Shown here: positions 46,796-60,700 of the stretch, in pieces | Layout: every line of letters starts with the position of its first letter | Numbering within the stretch: position 1 is the first letter of the stretch | Assembly (NCBI RefSeq): GCF_001039355.2 | Contig: NW_019774970.1 | Coordinates: 432,343-496,342 of the forward strand | Origin: Lingula anatina | Lineage: Eukaryota > Brachiopoda > Lingulata > Lingulida > Lingulidae | Length of the DNA: 64,000 nucleotides | Reading direction: 5' to 3' | Notes under the pieces: model-generated | Told to the model about the DNA's origin: nothing | Database searches by the model: none | Seen by the model: the letters and a program-made list of their open reading frames with translations, nothing else | Made by a program: the position numbers and the translations under genes

Positions 46796-49110
46796 GAAGT
46801 TATTCTTGCATCTATGCCTCACCAAAGGTACACAGTTATAGTGACTAGAACATTGTCTGCAAATAGTGAGGCAGTGAAGGCTGCAAGGTGCCATTGTTTT
46901 TCAGTATTAAGAATGACAGTATCTGTTATTTATTTATTTATTTTTATTTCTCATTTTTAATGGGAGGGAGACTCACTTTGTTCTTTCTATGCCCATTCAG
47001 TTAAGGGTTGATGGCAATATATGGTAAATCTGTCATGCCTGTATGTAGAATTTCTCTGGCTCAAATTTCTACATTTATTGGGTGCATTATGAAGTTTCCT
47101 GACTGATCAATGAGGTTACTTGTAGAAATATCTTGCTTACACACATTTTGTGATATTTTTACTACTTTATACATATAATTATTCACATCTCATCAGTGGT
47201 GTGTGAAAGGTACTTGGTATTTGCATTTTAGAACTGTAGATCTGTGTAACAGCAGGGTTATATTTCATATATCTGCGAATGTTTCTTAAAATTAGCTCCA
47301 TGTTTGATAATTAATTGGTTTGAAATAAATAAATAAATAACCCAAATAAAATCAATTCATTTTATATTTCACATAATTTGTTTTTATTATTCTTCTAAGC
47401 ATTTAATCATAACATCTCCCATCATTATAATGTAATAACATTGAAAGTTTCCAAGTTTTTATTAACAGGTTGATGCTAACGTATTACAAATGAATGTAAG
47501 CATAAAAGCATATTTCCTTACTCAAATGTATCAAACGTACCACTGGCATAATACCGGTAAAGATACAGGTAAAGATGACAGCATTGATAACTGGGTTTAC
47601 AGCGCTGTTAGTGCGGCTTGGTTAGTGTCAGATTGTTATCTGATAAAGTTTGCTACTAGTACCTGAGAACAAAAGGTCTGGCACTCGACAATCAAGTTGA
47701 TAAAATCACAAAACACCTGTAGAAAATAGAGTATACCCTGTACCTGCCCAACATTGATTTGTTCAGATTCTTGACTAAGGGGTGCGTTACAGGTGTCAAG
47801 GGCCAAGACTTGAACTTAGGGGTTTGGCATGTCACTGGGCATTACCCCCGATTTCTGTCCAAATCTAATAAAGCCTCAGTTGCTTAACTTTCTCCAAATT
47901 TCCAATATCTACAGGTTGTGTTGTTTAGTGCTTGGGGTCTCTTCTCTGGCGGCGGTTAATTGGGGACACCTGTGCGGCCTGTCAACGCACCTAGATTCAC
48001 TTTTGCCGGTGCCACATTTTCAATTGCCGTAAATATCAAATTCATGAATAGAATAAGGAAAAATGACAGTTATGAAAAAATGTTTGGAAGTACCTGTCAC
48101 CTTCGCCACAGTAACCATATGGGCTGTGATGCCCCCCCCCACCACAGGCGACACCTTGCGGAGCAAGCGTGCGTAATCCAGGGTGCAACTGAAAATAACC
48201 TTGACGCGAGACCTTATTGGGAATATTTAGACTGTAAACAACAGCACAGTTGGATCAATATTGGGCCCATTCTAGTAATGAGAAAATAAACAATTTAGCA
48301 GCTGAAGCATTAGAAATACTGTTGAATCCTGACTCCTCTACAGATTCTAGTCACACTTATTTTTTCCCTTGTTTTAGTTACAGTTGTTTTTCAAATGATT
48401 ACTTTGATATGATGTAAAAGCTGAAGGGTCTTGATCTCTTTATCTTTTATCTGGCAAGTCCCAATAATAATGTAAGACTTTTGGAACATTTAAAAGGAAA
48501 AAAAACTTTTAAAAGAAACGTACGTATGTATTACCATGGAAGTAAATCCTAGATGATAAATTTCCATGGCATTACTCACAGTTGGATTTGTATCTAAACC
48601 AAAGCTTTCAACTACCACATAATTTGAGACCTGCAGAGTCACCGCAGAGTGGATTTTATGGTGCACTTACCTTGTATAAACAATTCCAACAGGAATGATT
48701 TTTGTGAAAATCTTAAAACCATTTGTGCCACTTTTTATAATTTCATTTTTTATTCTCTAGTGGTAAGGAAGCAGCTACATTAAAAGCAATACAAGTATAT
48801 ATGTATTGGATTATGATAACAGCAAGCTCAACCTTGGCAGGTCTTTTTTTTTTCTCTTATTTCATCAATTCTAGGTCCTCCTCTGAAAGTTGTATGTTAT
48901 TTATATTTATTTGATGTTTGCAATATTTTAATTTGAACCTAATTTGTCAGAAGTTATATTCAACTTGAACAATTCTATTGATGTGTGTGTGTGCAAGCGT
49001 GCATAGCTTAGAAGTTCCAAAATAAAGTAATCTGCACTAGTAAATACCTCAGAAACAAAACAAAAATAACAGTAGTTAATTGTAATTCATATATAAACTT
49101 CAATTTACAG

Positions 49111-52100
49111 TTGTGAAGAGCTACATAGACAGATGTAGGATAGCTGCAGCCTTGGCAATCATCAGATCAAAGCCCCAGGGTGTGACGGGCCAGCAGTATG
49201 CCAAACAGCTCTGCAGTTTTCATCAAAGACAACTCCTGGATTGTCAGAAAAGGGTTCATGACTTGGAGGCAGAGTTCCTAAAAGACAAACAAGACCAGTT
49301 GATGGAAAGAATGAAAATTGGTAATGGCAAATTAGGTTGGTATTGTACATTGAAGCTGGATACAGTTTGTGGGATAACAGAATTTATGCCAACTAGAGGA
49401 TGACAGTTTTGTCTCTTGAGCACGTGGGTTCCTGATAAGAAATTAAACACCCTGAACTTAGTAGTGAATTAAGTTTGTTCAAATAAAAGTTTGAAAGAAA
49501 GGCTTTGCTTTCTATTAATGTACTCTGAAACTTGGGGTTGTAAATTAATAATGGTAATAGGTGGAAAGACCTCTTGCTTTGCAAGGGCATGGAAGTACAT
49601 CAGAGAATTGGCTTGATTAAATGGAATTGACCACCATCTTGATCATTTCGTGATGACCTTGAAAAGTAACTTTTATGTCATAATGGAGGTTATTTCCATT
49701 ACTCTCCTTTCTTGCTTTCCTATTTTGTCTCATTTGAAGTTGATTAAAATGTTATTTTATTGTAATAGTTAATAAACTGCATTTTTATTATCCTCATGGA
49801 AACAACCCATGCACACCAAAAAAAAATTGGTCGCTGCTTAACATATATCCATTTTCAACTTTAACAAAAGAATTTTTGTGTTTGAATTTTTCAGCTCAGG
49901 AAGAGGCAGAAGGCAATTTAATGCCGACACCACCCTCTTCATCAGGAGGGGAACACACACAAAATTTAAATAAAGCTGAAGAAACAATTGTTCAGTATTC
50001 CCAGTTCCTACGGAGCATTATACAGTTAAAACATTACAAAGAAAGGACAGACATTAGTCAAGACCCAGAGTCAAAATTAACAGTGGAGAAAAGTATATTG
50101 AAATGTATGGATATGATAGTAGCACATATGCCATCTGGAGACAGAAATAGCATGGTGTCCTCTAATATTTTGGAGCAGTCTGTGTCCACTTTGGTCAGTG
50201 TTCTGGACAGTAGACCCCTAGAGGAATGGTCAAGTGTCATTGTCCAAGGCCTACAGCACACACTCAGGGAGCTAGTCAGGAGGATGGTTGATCAGGATAA
50301 TTTTCATCAGGTATGCACATTTTTTTATTAACCCTTAAATTTTAAAGGTTATATTAAAGGTTAGGCCTTTTGCATTTATTTCAGCTCTCATGGAGTATCA
50401 TCTCATTGAAAATGTTAATAACACTTTATCTTCAAAGATGTGCCCCTACCCTGCCATATCTTTTTCATACCTTTTTTTAGCACATTTATTTTTGTTTGTT
50501 CTTTAAAGGATAATCCACAACATATACATCATTTATATATATATATATGTTATTAACCTGGCTGCAATAGCAGAAGTGTGTTATCTTGATTTAAATTCTG
50601 AAATTTAACATTATTTATAGCCTTTGATAACACCATGAATGGACCCATTCCATATTTACACATTACTTAGATATTTAGTCACATCTAAAGCCACCAATCA
50701 ATCAGGTAGATGTGCTCTTTTGATGGTTTTATATTCAAAGTGCTGTCTCTTGAGCATTAGGATATATGTTCATTATTTTAATTATGGTTTCTTTGAAACA
50801 TGCACGAAACTTGATGTGTACATGTTTTTAGTTTTATGTGCTTAAAACATCACAGTGAAATACAGTGTTGATCATGATAATAGAAGTACTTAGTTATGAC
50901 TAAGGGTCCTTTGGTAGAGTTTTTTGTGGTTTGCAGTAAGAACGGAAAGCTCTGATACATGTGGAATGGTTGCTTTTTGATATGCTGTGAAGATAATGCT
51001 CAGGGGTTTAAAAGTTTCTAAGCAGTGTGTGTCTGTTGTATCAAAAAAATCTCCCATGTGCACCTCATTCTGACTTTCTTTTAAACGTACTGATGAAATG
51101 TGCACAACAAATGTCCAAATGAAAATATAAATAACTGCACATAACTAAACTTTGGCCACCCTGGGATTATGTCATAGTTTCATTATAACCATTGGTGTTT
51201 ACCATAATGAAAGAATGGACTGTGTAAACAATTGATGATTATTATTTTTAAGTGGCCTTTCCTCCTGTTAACATTTAAAGCCACACATTTGAATGTTTTT
51301 TTAATTTGGTATGTTGCCAGGGATGTTTTTCTTGGTAAAGATTGGAAAAACAGAATAGTGAAAATTATTGCACCTGAATTGAGTAGGTCCACACTAGCAT
51401 GTTTTGAATATCGATAGAATCTAGAACACTAACACACACAATAAATAAATAAACTAGAAAAGCACTCCGAGAGCGCAGACTTCTGCCAAGGCAGCGATTT
51501 ATTATTATTATTATTGGTTATTGATTGATTATTGATCCAGACCACCACCAAAAACTAATCATTTCTTCCTTGGCCCACTTATGACAGTTCCTGAAAATTT
51601 CATCAAAAAGCGGTCCATAACTTTTTGAGTTATGTTGATGACAAACATACAAACAGACAGACAGACAAACAGGGGTGAAAACATAACCTCCTTGGCGGAG
51701 GTAATAAAAGTGGAAGTTCATAATGTAATTAAAATTGAATTGACTTGAAAAATCTTGCTAACAATGAAGAAAAATTTTTTATCCTCTTTTGTTCTTTGTA
51801 ACTGTTCTCCCAGGTGAATATTTAGTTTAGGTTAAGTTATTCAGTACTCAGGATGGCAGGCCCCACAGTGCAGACTGTACAAGCTCAGTAGACTTCATTC
51901 ACATAACTTAGACACCTTGGGACCAAAAATTTTCTTGCAATTTCTCAAACATTCGAGTTAGCCCATTTTCTTTTTTATTTTAGCTAATTAGGTTAAATCT
52001 TTTCCATAAAGCTTTGTTTGAGATAAGGGGTTATTTGAGGTATAAAGTGAAAATAGTTAAACAGGGTAAACATGAAATCCAGAGAAAGAAAGTTTCCTAA

Positions 52101-54246
52101 TCATTGCTGAAATTAGCAACAAAACCATGCAGGACGTTATTTTTTCTAGTACTTTTACCTGATTATTACTTTAAATGAATGGAAGCATCTTATCTGCGTA
52201 AAGTTGGCAGCAGAAGAAAAGAATACTGGTCATCTTTTCCTTTTATGATTGATCTCCCTTGTGAATGTTTAGCTTCCTTTTTAGCCACTAGTTCAATATT
52301 TCCTGTACCAAGTAAGTAGACCATGTGGGTCATTTGTATCCCAATTCCCATTTCTTACCAAAAGTTAGCAATAATGATAGCTTGGAGAATATTGGCCATA
52401 CAGATGCCTTACATATAATTTTACCACAACAAAATAAAACAAGTGAGCTTGTAAAATTGTTCTTTAAAATTTGTTTCAAGCAAAAATAATAACTATTATA
52501 TAATAAGTATATAATATGATCTTATATTTGTGAATTCAAGATCTGATAAAACTCAGTATCTGCCTCTGACATTATCACCAAATATAACATTGACCAATGA
52601 AGTCATCCATATTTTTTGACTGGTCATTGTGAAGGAAATATCATCAATAAGACAACAAACAATATAATAGCAGATTATAGTGATATTGCAACTTTTGCTC
52701 CTCAGTGGATATCACTTTTCTGAGGTCGACAAAACAACATGTTGACTTTGGCCAAAGTCATTGTTTGTGTGATATTGCTTAAGCATGTTGTAGCTATTCA
52801 TACATCTATGCACTGTATACGTAGTGGTAATTAGAGGAGTTTTGCAAAGACAAAATTATTTGATGGGATTCCAAACTACTTTTTGTTAATTAACATTTCA
52901 TTGAAGTACTGCAGAATGACGTGGTTTAGCTACAGCAGACTATCACTATTTTATTGCTTGAACTATACCTTTTAGGTGAAAGTAGGATCTTTGGGGCCCT
53001 TCTGCCCAAAGGGTTATTACTGTTGGAGACAAATTATATTTTTAGATGTATTTTACAATTTTATTGGATGATTGTGTTGACTGTTGTGGCAATTTTTTTT
53101 GCTTTCTGATCTTTTTTCTTCTTCATTTATTTCCCATTGCTCTGGCATACTGCTTATTATTTTGAACTTTTTAGGTTTTTTTTTACTTTTAACTGTGCAT
53201 GTGCACTCTACTTTTTCATACAGGCCTCATTGGTAATAATCCCAGAAAATTACACAGGTCTGTAACAGTAGGTTTAAATGGTCATATGAATGATGTGAAT
53301 TAATGTGGAAATATCCAGGATACTGTCTGTTTATTCTTTCAATCGGTAGCTTTAATTTCAGTTTAGGGGGTGTTCATTGAAAGTAATACTGATTCTTTAT
53401 CAGGGTTATAGCTGTTAAGGTATAGAATGTTTGAGAATGGTAGAAACTGATATGGTAGGATACACCCACAGACAGTCCTGCTTTCAATTACTTTGTTTAT
53501 TGTTGTTGGAGGTGGGAAGGAAATTTGTTTTTATAAAAACTACTTGATAAGGTAAAGGTGTTGCTGAATTCCAGCTGAAGCTTATGAAAATATCATTTAT
53601 TCCATATGGGATAATTTTTGAAAATGGGTGTTTTAGAAAATGGAATTCAATCAAAGAAAATATTTGTTGATGTTATCTGTGAAAAGACCACATTCATGAG
53701 GCATCTTATTTTTGGTTAAATTGTCTTCTTTATTGATAAATGAATTTTGATAAATGAATTATATAAATATATTGCTAAATGACTAGTAAAAATCTTCAAA
53801 ATTTCGCAACATAATATCTGTAGCAAATGTAACAGGTTTTTTTCTTGTTGTTTTTCCAGAACAATAAACCTGAACAAACAAGCTCTCTTCTATTCCTCTT
53901 TGGAAAATCCAAGCACTTCAAGTTCACTGTGGTGGAATGTTTTTTCACTGAACTTCACTTCTTCTCTGAACATTTGAGGCAGGTGTGCTATTCCCATGTT
54001 CCACTACAGGTGAAACAATATGAAAATATGTACTTCGTTTTCAAAGTATGCGAGGAAATTCTCAATCTGGAGTGTTGGATGGATAAAAATTGTCATCATG
54101 GGATCATGGATCGGTTGAATCTTCAGAGCATGCAGGAGATTCTTACGAATTGTCTACTTCACATTTCAGAGGAATTCCCGTTGTTTGCTCACTATGTCTG
54201 GAGATTAGGGGCTCTGATTGATTCAATCTCTGCAACACAAAGCTGA
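49111..54246 (+). CDS. MEI4: Meiosis-specific protein MEI4 (first small exon not found)
   Basis: MEI4 works with REC114 and IHO1 on meiotic chromosome axes to allow SPO11 to make DNA double-strand breaks. Three coding exons are clear: 49111-49320, 49895-50310 and 53860-54246, with acceptors TTTACAG, TTTTTCAG and TTTTTCCAG, donors GTAATG and GTATGC, and matching phases (2-base start, phase 1, phase 0). They give about 336 residues and a stop. The first exon carries ALAIIRSKP at 49149-49175, the hallmark of the vertebrate MEI4 N-terminus, followed by a helical HQRQLLDCQKRVHDLEAEFL stretch. The second has a disordered PTPPSSSGG start and then helices; the third is the conserved C-terminal helical part. 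The reading frame enters 49111 mid-codon, so a short upstream exon with the start codon, perhaps a dozen residues, is missing. Vertebrate MEI4 is, from memory, about 385 residues. Confidence 0.88.
51450..51706. repeat. Interspersed repeat ending CCTTGGCGGAGGTAAT
   Basis: It starts near AGCACTCCGAGAGCGCAGAC with TCTGCCAAGG, and ends TAACTTTTTGAGTTAT, a GACAGACAGACA tract and CCTCCTTGGCGGAGGTAAT. From memory this 250-base pattern is a common interspersed repeat in aquatic animal genomes. I cannot say whether it is a SINE or a LINE tail. It lies in MEI4 intron 50311-53859. Confidence 0.6.
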
Positions 54247-54336
54247 GACAGTGACTTAACCACAGTTTGCTTACAGAATTCTCTTGTTAACTGTCTTTAG
54301 TTGACATGAACTTTGTCAGTCAGTTCTGGAATCTTA

Positions 54337-54593
54337 GACTGAGTTCCCATCCCTAGATGGATCTAACAGGATCGGTCCATCTCCACGGGGTTTTTCACTA
54401 AATTGCTTTCAGCTTAAGTGGCTTAGATGTCTGGCACACCTACTAAAGTTGCTAAACGATAGTTAATTACCCCCTATCAGCCTCAGAAGGTGTGGCAGAC
54501 ATCAAAGCTGCTTAAGTTAATTGCAATTAAGCGGGAATTCCCTTGGAGATAGTTTGATCCTAAGTTAGTAAGATAGGGTCTGGGAATGGTCTC
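54337..54593. mobile_element. PIF/Harbinger-like MITE, copy 1
   Basis: The element is 257 bp, flanked by TTA at 54334-54336 and 54594-54596. Ends GACTGAGTTCCCATCC and the inverse of GAGACCATTCCCAGACCC are inverted repeats. An internal inverted segment (CAGCTTAAGTGG / GCTGCTTAAG) makes a foldback. It is related to the element at 56058-56279. It lies just after the MEI4 stop codon, within its probable 3' UTR. Confidence 0.72.
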
Positions 54594-54741
54594 TTATTGC
54601 CATGACACCATTATAAAGTCTTGTTTATATTATACATTTTTTCTTAAAATATGTTTTATCAAATTTGAGAAGAGATACATTGTACACAGCCAAATGTGCC
54701 TTATTTGAAGTGTCAAAATGTATTCTGAATGTAAAATAGAA

Positions 54742-54747
54742 ATTAAA
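54742..54747 (+). terminator. Candidate MEI4 poly(A) signal
   Basis: ATTAAA, about 500 bases after the MEI4 stop codon, is followed by a T-rich stretch (TTTTACTCATTCTTTATCC). It is the best signal in this part; a MITE lies between the stop codon and it. Confidence 0.4.
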
Positions 54748-54799
54748 AGATTTTACTCATTCTTTATCCTTTTAAGTATATTGTATGGAAATAATAACA

Positions 54800-57700
54800 A
54801 AAGAAAAATCAATGAACCTATTAGAATAATACAGATTGTTTGATTCCATTTATAGATGTGAAACATGTTCTCAATGAATTTCCCTAAGGGATAAATATCT
54901 CAAATATTAAACATAGTCTACGTTTTACAGTCAAGGGAAAGTGAAATTGAATAAGAATAAGTGATTTTTCTGTGATATGGGCTTATGAATGTTTTGTCTC
55001 TCCGTTGCTCTATAACTTTTATCCTTTTGGTCTCTGGGGGCTGTAGAAAGTAATGGATACCATCTTTGCAGGCAAATCTAGCCAAACATACCATTGGGGA
55101 ATATCACTGGCAGCATTGATATCATAGTAGGGCAATCAGTTTGCTAAGATTGACATGAAAATAAAGAAACATAAGCTAAAACTGTACTGGTATACAAAAT
55201 GCACATGTTAACGTGTTTAACTTTCAATTTGTCGTGTCAGTCAAAGGTTTTATCAGTGGTGATTCATCTCTGGATGGTCACACTTGTTACAATCAGGTGG
55301 ATCGCTGCTGGGCTGGCAACTGCCTGATGACCATGACTGTGCAAAAATGTCTAAGGACTTGTTCTTCTTTGATGTTTACCTTTAAACTGCTGTTAAGAGT
55401 ATGACAGGTTCTGTACTAGTATGTCAAAACATTCAAGTGGAAAGCTTATAAATTGCCAAGGAATTGGAGATGGAATTAAAAAAATTAATAAATTTTACTG
55501 TGCTCTTCATCAAGTTTTTATTTTTTATCAGCCATCACTACATATGCCTGTTAATGTGGAATTGCTGCTCTGTTGCAATGGTTTTATTTTTTACCAAAAA
55601 GAATTGTGAAATTTTCTTTAAGCAGGTGGTAAAGCATGTACAGTAATATGTATTTATATGCTCATTGTTTCTGGCATTAGACCCAAAAGTTAATTAAGTA
55701 CTACTAACTAGTATTTCAAGCATGATCTAGGTTAAGTCTTGATATGATTTAAATTCAAAATGTCCAAGAATTGTTAACTTTTATGATCTTGAGTGGAGAC
55801 CATGTCAGGATCTCTTTAGGGGTTACATAAAAGGTGTTAAACTCGCTTAATACTATTCATTATTACCTTTTTTTTAGCCCAGTGGCCCATGGCTCAGTTT
55901 TCACCAAAAACCAAAGTCAAACCAAAGTCAATTCCTTGGCTAACATCTTTGTTACCAATGTAACATGGACACAGGCACACATCTAACCCTATCAGGAACA
56001 GTGTTACAGCACTCTCATGGACACTCATGCACACATCCTAGTCAACTATAGATTTAAGACCCCATTCCTGTACCTAGATCGAACTAGCAGGATCAACCCA
56101 TCTCCGAGGGTTTTCTCACTAAATTGTGTTCAGCTTAAGCGGCTCTGTTATTAATTACCGTTTAACAGGTCCAGTGGGCGTGCAAGACATTAAGCCGCTT
56201 AAGCTGAACACAATTTAGTGAGAAAACCCTCGGAGATGGGTCGTTCCTGCAAGATCGATCTGAGTATGGGAATGGGGTCTAAGATTCTTTGTGAAAGGAG
56301 GGGCAGGGCCTACCCTCTACCAAGGCCACAGATTGAATTTCCACAAGATATTAGCAGATATGTCTCTGGTTAAATAGATGGCTATTCTCTGTACTGTGAA
56401 ACCATAAATGTCCACAGAATAATAACTGAGGGTAGGCAGGGCCCACGTTTCACATAAGAAAATGGCCCCAGAGTTTTTGTTAGCTGGAATTTTGGTCTAC
56501 TTAAATGCAAGATAAAATTGTAGTTGTTCATTAAATAAAGTAACTCTCTTGGGGTCAAAATGGACTAGATATTTGGTCTAAAAGTTCAGAACAACTTAGC
56601 CAAAAAAGTGCTAGGAGCATAATTGGTATTTTAAAAATGGTTCCGTTTAGAACGTCGTTGCTTACAATACTGAGATAAAACAATGATGTTAAAAATAATA
56701 CAAGTGATAATGTTAATAACTAATATTTTTAACGTGGTTAAACCTCAACCTACTGACAAAACGGTTCATAAGTCTATGGACATTTCACTTGCGGTTGTCA
56801 CATGATTTGATGTAGTCAATGTACCTTAACAGGCTATTTTCACCACTAAAATGAGTGTCATGAAAGTGAACTGATCTAAAGGGTCTAAGAAGGTCTTAAG
56901 GGAGGTAAACCTTTTATTTTGGTGTTATTATGATTATTATTGTTATTATTATTAATTAATCTGGCTGAAATTCTTGGGAAACTTGGTTACAGACTAAAAT
57001 CGATTGGCGACTTGAGCTCTTTTCTGAAAAAGGTCCCAAGATCGTTCCGCTTATACTGTTGTATAATGTGGCTCATTGTAATGATATCCACAGATGCGTT
57101 GAATAAAATCCAATACCAGCTAATTCGGAAAGCACATAAATGATTTGAATTGCCAATCCTTTTTTTACTGTTGATTTGAATTTGAGTTTTGATATGAATG
57201 GGTATGCGCGTAGCTTGCTTAACAAATCTTTGATTTTTCATCTCGATTTGTTACTAGATCTAGTGTATTGATGTTATCTTCTGTGAAGATCTGAACATTT
57301 GAAGCGTAGCTTGGATCTGCTGTACTCTCCTCGAAGTTAATTATTGAATACCGTGGGCGTCTATCTCTTTTATGGTTTGCACCCAGTGAACGATTGGCAA
57401 AAAAGCTTAAATTAAGTCCCTCAGTTGGATTCATTTCCTGGATAGTAATTCGAATTTCTTGATATTTTCCACTCTAGTTATTTGTAGAGGGTGTTTTCAC
57501 GCTCAGCTTACGAAGATCGAAGTAAAAAACTAACAAGTCGAATGGCAAACAGCACTGGTCAGATTAGTCAATTTAATTTTTTTATGTTGGGATGAGCGGC
57601 GCCTCACTTCCTGAAGCAACGTCATTGAGATCGATGGGCCTGAATTCAGTGTGAATGCGCCTCTAGACATTAAGTAGGAACGTCGATATGTGTGTTTAAG

Positions 57701-60700
57701 GTCGTGAAGAATACACCACTTAAATTACTCAATTCTCATTGAATTGTCAACCCAAACATGCTTTAAATTGAGAAAACAGAACATGGTTGCAGTGATACAC
57801 GAAGAAATCCCAAATGAGATCCTGTTATTTATCTTGTTTAAGTTAATTTCACGATTGTGTTGCTTTTTCCTCCGCAGAAATGGATCTGGCATTACATTCA
57901 ATACAAGTCTAATCCGAATACAGTCTTGGCACTGGTACCCTGAATTTGATAGACTTTAGGCTTGATAAACTCCGATATTCTTATAAGTCTCCAGCCCTCT
58001 TTAATGGAGGTACATGTAGGACGATCGATCTGAGTCTCTTCCCGCGGTTATCGTTGGCACTCAGGGTGGACCAAGCCGTCTGGTTGTCGATTTTAAAGGA
58101 ATTGCTGTTTGGTTGTTAAAATGATGGAAGCATATATGAATCAGATTTAAGAAGTGAAATGTTTGATTACAATATAATTGACTTATACATTTTTTTTGCT
58201 ATTTTATATTCCATTCTGTCACTGTAAAACTATTACTTCTTATAGCTAGATAACTAAATTTATCATTATCCTCTTTGTATGTTAAATTCACTATCTTTAC
58301 TTAAGGGAAACCATTGGTTCGGAATTTATGCCTTAAAGTCTATTTCTTTTATGGTGTTAAGCAAGAGATCGTTCATCTTTCCCGTCCCCTTGCTTTTTTT
58401 TCTTTTCTTTTTTTTTTTTTTTAAAGAGAAGTTATGCTGTCTATTAGTTTTTCGTTATGCGTTCATTCATACTGCAGAGGGGGCATATACCTTTGCATAA
58501 AAAAGGAAAGAGAAAAAAAAAGGATTTCAAAAACATGCATTTTGTCAATATTGCAGGCAATTTTAACATGAACATCCATTTCTGTAAAAATGAAGGACGG
58601 TTGTCCCTAAAACTTAGTTTAGTTGCCATGTGCATTCTGCAGATGTTGTTATTCGCGTGGGAGCCTATCCAGAAGTAGAAGTAAGACACTTAGGAAGTGA
58701 ACACAATTGATAGAAATCCTCTCATGACTAAGAATTAGACTAGAAATATTGGTCAATGTATGCCATGATCTAAGAAATTCCACAGGGCATAGCGAATTGT
58801 GATAAAAAGCCGAAACAGTACCGAGATGAAAATACCGAACATCAGCAGCGCCTCTCTTATAACAAGAGTGTCTAATGGTATCAGTGTAATTGGCCAAATT
58901 GTCCCCCTCCCCCGGACAACGCTCGCTGTTGTTCTGGGGAATAATCATCTGAATGAGGGTGGAGTCTTTATAACTGAGCTCTGCAAACACGTTATTTTCT
59001 TGATTACGTCGGTGATGGAAATAGTAGTGTCCCAAAACGAATTGTTGGGTGGGGCCAACATGACTAGACGTAAGTCTTAACTAAGCTACTTGATAAAGGA
59101 ATCAATTCACCAGCAATTGATTAATAAGTGTTAAGTCCTGAAGTGTGTATTTGACTTGCAGTTTAAATCATTAAATAACTGGTAGATTTATTTGGTCGCC
59201 TGGTGACGCATGCTGGACCGAGACCGGGTCAGGTCTACTTTTGTGCTTTTGTAGTTGGCACAGGTAGGCCTGCATGTAGCTCTGGAACCTCCAGTAAAGG
59301 TATAACAAACGCGAGTCAGCATATATACACTGTTCTTTCAGCAAATGGAGATTTCACTAGTCGCGATAAGTCTGAATCGAAAAACCTGAAAAACCCGAAT
59401 TTGAACTTTACAAGTTACAGACCCGCATTGATTAAATGGGTGGGTTGTATTTCTTTTATGAAATACGTAGCCCACCTCTTGCATGCCGCTCCCCAAATAT
59501 CATCGAAATAGAACTCGTCTCCTTAGAACCAACAACAGTTTCTCTACGTGCGCTCCACACAAGCCGATTTAAATGGCGTGGCCCACGACCAAAAGTGGCA
59601 ATCTTTATGTCATAGCTCCCAATAAGCTAGAGCACAGTCTACGTCATTTTGACCAGGATTCCAGGTTATAAGCAACCCCATTCAAGAAGCATGACTCATG
59701 TTAAGTGCTTTTTTAACGAAAAGTCGATCACCATGAACTGCGGTCTTTTTTGCTTCGCTGAACGTGGTTTTCATACATTTTTTTCCGGAAAACTTTTAAA
59801 CCGATATAGCCGAAACGTTTACTTTTGCTCAAATGTTTTTTTAATCTGATCTTAAATTAATTTTCCTGGAAATGTCTTGTAAAGATGCTGTATTTTCGCC
59901 CACACAGTGTGGTCCAATTTGGGCCAGCAGAGCTGAAAGTGAAGACATGCTTCATTAGGATACTCAACTTTCACTGATCAATTAGTTCAACAATGTGGTC
60001 AATCTATTTCGTCTTTTGGAGGAGAGCTTTACAAAATTACTGGATAGGCTTTTATTATGATAAATTAAAAAGAAGCTTACGTCATTTTTATCGAACCACT
60101 TATGTTTCATTTCTCTTCAAGTGTTATTATTCAAAATTGATATGAAAATCAAATCTTCATTACATATTGATTTATGACTTAAAGAGACGTTTTGTGGTAT
60201 TATATTCGTCTTAAATCCCTTTGTTCCATTTGAATAATTGGAATAATAATAATAATATTTATGCCTTGACGCCCCTTAAGATAACGAAATGTCTACCCCT
60301 GTTCAAAATTGAAAAATGCAAGGAATACCTGTTACTTTTCCCTCCGCTTAAGACAAATAAAGAAAAAGTACTCTCCAAATCTAGCGTATTCATTAGATGA
60401 AATTCGAAAAACGGCCGGTCAATAAAAGTTAAGCAGTCTTGATGATGCCAGGAAAACCATGATATTGTGACGGTAAAAGAAAGGTAAATGATTTTATCTT
60501 CATCTTCCACGGTCTCTTGAAGTGCGATACCTTACTGGGAAGTCACTACGTTAATTTCTACCACGTTTTCTTTCTGGCAGGTTCTGTCTTTCTCTAAGAA
60601 GCAACTAGTTTTTACGTTGGTCGTGTGATCCGCGTTCTTTCGGCATGTGCTCTACTGCTTGTGTTCATTAAGTACAATACACCTACGAGAAAAATTACAA

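Larger units (their letters stand above)
45080..49080. other. Intergenic region upstream of MEI4
   Basis: The small first coding exon and promoter of MEI4 should be in this stretch but are too short to identify. Two local duplications are listed separately. The ORFs at 45477-46018 and 47829-48289 have no recognised motif. Sequence around 47930-48250 is relatively GC-richer and is a reasonable but unproven promoter candidate. Confidence 0.4.

Noticed and set aside
49321-49403. Read-through of MEI4 exon past 49320
   Set aside because: The frame ends after 28 codons, whereas the GTAATG donor and phase-1 join to 49895 restores the family sequence.
57219-57434. 71-codon minus-strand ORF
   Set aside because: It has an ordinary composition but no homologous motif and no convincing exon context that I can defend.
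59203-59511. 102-codon plus-strand ORF
   Set aside because: It is the longest frame in the gene-poor end, but has no motif, no splice context and no conserved pattern; likely chance.
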